From Nyssa sinensis (lineage: Eukaryota; Streptophyta; Magnoliopsida; Cornales; Nyssaceae), in assembly GCA_008638375.1 (NCBI GenBank), contig CM018032.1:7391501-7455500 (forward strand): a DNA stretch of 64,000 nucleotides, in the 5' to 3' direction. Position 1 is the stretch's first letter. Each line of letters starts with the position of its first letter. Both the position numbers and the translations under genes were made by a program. Shown piece after piece: positions 59,184 to 64,000 of the stretch. The notes below the pieces were generated by a model, which was given only the letters and a program-made list of their open reading frames with translations, was not told where the DNA came from and ran no database searches.

Positions 59184-61746
59184 ATGAACTTGCATAAAGG
59201 AGTACTGGTATTGTTGGTGTCTCTGGTAATATTAGCAGCATCTACGGTAAGACCTGCAACAGCTCATGCCAATCCCAATTGCACGTCGTCTGCAGAGAGC
59301 TGTGGCAAGGTGAACGTTCCCTACCCGTTCAGCACACAGGAGGGCTGTTCCCTAGATGCTAATTTTCTCGTTACATGTAATGAACCCGACAAACCATTGT
59401 TAGGAAACTTGCCTGTCCTCAACATATCACTCGATGGTGAGCTGCGAATTTCAAACTTGGTGGCCTATGCTTGTTACAACGATACCGGTGGACTTGTTGC
59501 TAGCAATTCGGATCAGCGGCGGCAGACAACATCTGAATTTCCCATCTCATATACTAGAAATAAGTTCACCGTCGTAGGTTGTGACACTTCCGGAATCATA
59601 GCAGTTTCGGAAAGTTTTGAAGACAGTTGCACTGCTTCATGTAACACAAATAGAGATCTGGTCAATGGTTCATGCTCTGGCAATGGTTGTTGCCAAACAG
59701 CCATTCCTCAAGGAGTAGAAGATTTCAATTTGAGCTTGAGAAGTTTTTCCAACCATTCGGGAGTTTGGAACCTCAATCCATGCGACTTCGCGTTTGTCGC
59801 GGAAGAGGACTGGTATAGCTTTTCCTCAGTTGATCTCTTCAATTTAAGCGATATTAGGGAGGTGCCGGTGGTGCTTGATTGGGCTATTGGCAAAGGGACA
59901 TGTGAGGATTTGAGTGCCTCCAATGTGACTCTTGCTTGTATGCAACATAGCACATGCTACAACTCTAACAATGGTCAGGGATATCTCTGCAATTGTTCTG
60001 AGGGTTACCGGGGGAACCCTTACCTTGAATGCCATGGTATTTATGTAATATTGTCACAACATGTTTTTCTTTTGTTTTTTTTTTTATCCTTTTGTTTGTT
60101 TTGTTTTGTTTTTTTCATTTTTTTGTTTTGAATATTTTCTGCAGATATCAATGAGTGCCAGACTGCTACACTAAATCAGTGCTTACATAATTGTCACAAC
60201 ATAAATGGGAGTTATACTTGTTCCTGCCCTAGATGGTACAGTGGGGACGGCAGAAAAGATGGAAATGGTTGCACCCTAAATGCACTTTGGATTAAGATCT
60301 CTATTGGTAAGTATAGATGATGACTTACTTTTTCAATCTAGAATAGAACTTTTTTACTATTTTTTATGTGAAACTCGTTTGAATTTTTTTAAAACTTCAA
60401 GTTACACGAAATCTTTTTTAAAAGGTTTAACACCAAAAGGTGTTTTTTAATTTCGATTAATGTTTTAGACAAGTTAGCTTATTCGAGATGAAAAGATCTA
60501 TCTTTTTTATACATACGACTCTGCTTTGAGTAGTGCACATACACCTTGTTGTTAAAAATCCTTTCCTCCTAACATCGCTTGTTTCAGAAAAAGAAAAAAA
60601 ATTCAATTAATGTTTTGTTACCCATGGTGCTCATATGGTGACTAATATATTCACATGATGTAAGTCCTATTAATAGAACCAATAATAATGAATCACTCCA
60701 TGTAAACATATAGGTACTATGCATGAGTCATGAATCATTATTTATTTATTTCTCAGTGTTTGATTGAAACTTGAAGGAAATTCAACAAAACTTTAAAATA
60801 TGTAGAAATTATTAATGGGAAAACTTTTTAGCTTATTAAAATTTATTCATTTGATATTTATTTTTAAACATTATAAAACATTTCAAAAATTAAATTATTT
60901 TAACCTTGTCAAAAGAAAGAAAATATTTTTCATAACATTTTAGACAGTGGCAAATTTAGGCTATTAGTATAGGGAGGTAAAAATATAAAAATTAAATTTT
61001 AAGAAAGTCTCTTATTCAAATATAAAAAGATTTAGAGAATAATTCTTAATTTAAAAACAAAAGTTGGAAAATTAAAATTTTAAAATTTTGGTCAGCCCCG
61101 CCTTTACAGCCGTCAATGACTTTAGGTAATGCTCACCCTTTCAATAACTATGAAATGTTAGGAACAAGTAGTCCACTTGATTAATAATTAATTAATAATG
61201 CATAATTTCCCCCCCTTAGGGTCTCCTTCAGCATCTTTCTTGATAATGTATATCATTTAATACCAAGATATTTTCTTTTGTGATGTATATTATATTAAAG
61301 TAATGTTATACTTCTTAAATATTTATTTTAAATTTTACATTTTAAATGATGTAGTACAATAATATTGACAGTACATTAAATTATATAATTAATAAATTAC
61401 AATAAAATTTTATCATATAATTATTACATTATTTAAAATATAAATTTAAAATATTAATACTACTCGTTATATTATCTTTTCGACTTCCAGAGGAACTTCA
61501 TAAAGAATAGTCACTGTTTGAATAGTTAACGAAACGTCTTTATTCGGAAAAATCTACATTTTGAATAGTCAGAATTTAGATATATATAACTAATGGGGCT
61601 ATTCCAATTGGCCATTCAGACCTCTTTCAAAATGGAAAGTTATATTATCTTTTCGACTTCTAGAGGAACTTCATAAAGAATAGTCACGGTTTGAATAGCT
61701 AACGAAATGTCTTTATTCGGAAAAATCTACATTTTGAATAGTCCGA

Positions 61747-61787
<41 letters not shown>

Positions 61788-63778
61788 TAATGGGCTATTC
61801 CAATTGACCATTCAAATCTCTTTTAAAATGAAAAATTTTGGTTCAACTCTCATTTTTCATTAGGGAAATATGAGTATTTATTTTTACTCAATTATGATTA
61901 CTGATTTATTTGTCCAAGACCTATATTAGAGAGGTTCTTGGAATTGAGTTATGTCTTATAAGTTAATTGAATTACATATATTAAAGAGGTTCTTGGATTG
62001 AGTTATGTCTTGTAAGTTCTTGGGTTGGATTATGTCTTGTAAGTTGATTAAGTTGGTTAAGTTAGCTGTAATAGAGTTGAGTTGATTGATATGAATTGTA
62101 ACATCACATTTTTTCTTTAAAAGAAAATAAAAAAAAAAGAATTTAGAATATATATATATATATATTATATATAAAGGTATCAGCAGTATCCTTATATAGT
62201 ATATAAATTGTTACATAATTTTTTTTTATATTTATTTAATTTATTAGTTCTTATCAGTCTCAAGTTAACATATTTGGATTCAGATTAATTATCGCTTTTT
62301 TATTTTTATTTTTTTGTGTTGGATCAAATTCACATGACTCTTGATATGGTTCATTCCGGTCTGTTCACGTGCCTAACTACAGTTTAGAATGTCAGTTGGG
62401 TGGAGAATTGACACATTAAATTATGGTTGGTATGGGGCACATTTTTGTGGTAATTTTTATTTATTCAATTATTTGGAACTAGAAAGTATATAACTGAATT
62501 TTGAACCTCAATTATATATAATACACTTTTTCTTGACGAGCTAGCATTGTTTTGAATTGCACTGCTAATTTCATTGTAGGTATTGGCGTAACCATTTTGG
62601 TTATAGGATGTTCTTGGTTATTTTGGAGAATCAGGAGAAGGAAGCTCCGCAAACGTAGAGAACAATTTTATAGGAGAAATGGTGGTTTAAGGTTAGAACA
62701 AGAGCTCTCAAAGCAAGATGGTTCAATTGAGACAATCAAGATCTTTACAATAGAAGAACTTAAAAAGGCAACCAATGGCTTTGACGAAAATGCAATCATC
62801 GGTCGAGGAGGGTATGGTACAGTTTATAGAGGAGTTTTACCCCAAAACAAAATAGTTGCTGTCAAGAGATCCACGGTAGTGGATCAAAGTCAAATTGAGC
62901 AATTTGTTAATGAGGTGGTTGTGGTCTCCCAAATCAACCATAGGAACGTGGTAACACTGTTGGGCTGTTGTTTAGAATCCGAAGTCCCCTTGCTAGTTTA
63001 TGAATTCATAACAAATGGGACTCTATTCCATCATATACATGAAGTAGGCTATTCATCCTCAATTCCATGGGAAATTCGTCTAAGGATAGCCAAAGAAACT
63101 GCTGGAGCACTTTCATATTTGCACTCTGCAGCTTCTACACCAATAATTCATAGAGATGTCAAGTCCACCAACATACTCTTAGATGATAACTTCACTGCAA
63201 AAGTCTCTGATTTTGGAGCTTCAAGATTAGTGCCATTAGATAAAACACAATTAACCACAATGGTTCAGGGAACATTTGGCTACTTAGATCCTGAATATTT
63301 CCATACAAGTCAATTGTCAGAAAAAAGTGATGTTTATAGCTTTGGAGTAGTCCTTGTCGAATTACTTACTGCTAGAAAGGCAATTCTTTTTGACAGACCT
63401 GAGAATGAGAGAAACTTAGCCACGTATTTCATTTCATCAATGAAAGAGAATCAGTTGTCTCAAATTCTAGATCATCAAATTGTGAATATAGAAAATACTA
63501 AACAGATACATGAAGTTGCTAACCTTGCCCAGTGTTGCTTGAGGATAAAGGGAGATGAACGACCTACAATGAAAGAAGTAGCAATAGAGCTTGAGGGACT
63601 AATGAAAGTGGAAAGGCATAAATGGGTTGGAATCGAAGAAAATTCTAACGATACCGAGTACCTGCTTGGCGAATCAATGGATTTTGGTGGCTCAATGAAT
63701 TTTGGCAGCACGAGCATCCTAGTTGGGTATGATAGTCTGAAGCATAAAGGCATAGCACCATTAGATGATGGCCGTTGA
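59184..63778 (+). CDS. Wall-associated receptor kinase (WAK-C), intact, 3 exons
   Basis: Join 59184-60036, 60145-60306, 62580-63778 (2214 nt, 737 aa); GT-AG, phase-1 introns. Signal peptide about 1-27 (cut after ATA); GUB_WAK-type domain with CGKVNVPYPFS; EGF-like module about 248-284; Ca-binding EGF starting DINEC at 285; transmembrane helix about 340-356; kinase with GRGGYGTVYRG, Lys434, HRD 529-531, DFG 549-551 and YLDPEY. Exon 2 and exon 3 have exactly the lengths of WAK-B (162 and 1199 nt), and the proteins are very similar, so the two come from one duplication. Unlike WAK-B, intron 1 (108 bp) has an in-frame stop. Intron 2 is 2273 bp with a 173-bp tandem repeat. Likely a functional plasma-membrane sensor kinase. 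Confidence 0.93.
61466..61825 (+). repeat. 173-bp tandem duplication with (TA)n, WAK-C intron 2
   Basis: GTTATATTATCTTTTCGACTTC occurs at 61466 and 61639 and is followed in both by AGAGGAACTTCATAAAGAATAG, TTATTCGGAAAAATCTAC and GGGCTATTCCAATTG. The second copy has an expanded (TA)n run at 61751-61782. Recent, since identity is above 90% by eye. Confidence 0.85.
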
Positions 63779-64000
63779 GATTTCTGCATAATTTAATTGC
63801 GTTTTAATTAAAGTATCATAAATATTTCATTTTTTTTTTTAATCTTGTAATAAGAAGAGTAAAGTGCAGTGTCTAACATTGCAAGAACATCGTGACAATA
63901 TTCTTGTTGCTAGTAGTATTGTTCCTTTTCTCAACGATATACAATTTGATAATGCAAAACTCTATTACTATTCATTCTTGTGAACTTGTTTAATATAACT
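63779..64000 (+). other. WAK-C 3' flank (probable 3' UTR)
   Basis: GCGTTTTAATTAAAGT and TCTTGTAATAAGAAGAG follow the stop and are shared with WAK-B (39351 onward) and the WAK relic (13440 onward). This conserved tail defined the right end of the relic. Confidence 0.6.

Overview
This window looks like nuclear DNA of a flowering plant, most likely a eudicot. It has intron-containing receptor-kinase genes with plant-type GT-AG junctions, very AT-rich spacers, and many nested plant retrotransposons (Copia/SIRE, Ty3-gypsy of Tat type, LINE, a TRIM). I cannot name the species from sequence alone.

The functional core is a cluster of three intact wall-associated kinase (WAK/WAK-like) genes, all on the + strand: WAK-A (3089-8210), WAK-B (33049-39325) and WAK-C (59184-63778). 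Each has three coding exons with both introns in phase 1. Exon 1 encodes a signal peptide, a Cys-rich galacturonan-binding-type ectodomain and a first EGF-like module. Exon 2 encodes one calcium-binding-type EGF module. Exon 3 encodes the transmembrane helix and an RD-type Ser/Thr kinase. The predicted proteins are 742, 734 and 737 residues, and all end in the same DDGR tail. WAK-B and WAK-C are close paralogues that share promoter blocks; WAK-A is more distant. A fourth locus survives as a deleted relic (about 13060-13640). A fifth is hinted at by an orphan copy of the WAK-B promoter (56021-56310) with no gene after it. Such genes usually act as cell-wall (pectin) sensors or in pathogen responses.

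The gaps between the genes are filled by mobile DNA. Region 1-3020: a SIRE-type LTR fragment and noncoding sequence. 8211-19647: a fold-back element, a LINE fragment, a Copia-like LTR, the WAK relic and a 1.8-kb tandem segmental duplication. 19648-32605: a decayed SIRE-lineage Copia element on the minus strand, with about 1.3-kb LTRs, a broken gag, an ORF remnant resembling a plant transposon protein split by a 3.8-kb insertion, and a five-LTR tandem TRIM array inside one LTR. 39432-55258: a wrecked Tat-type gypsy element, a three-copy 963-bp tandem array whose third copy holds a solo LTR with a perfect 5-bp target duplication, and a truncated minus-strand Copia element. 55259-59183: AT-rich spacer with the orphan promoter and a tandem duplication.

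I found no convincing tRNA, rRNA, CRISPR array or bacterial-type operon. All motif and domain calls come from reading the sequence, not from database searches.
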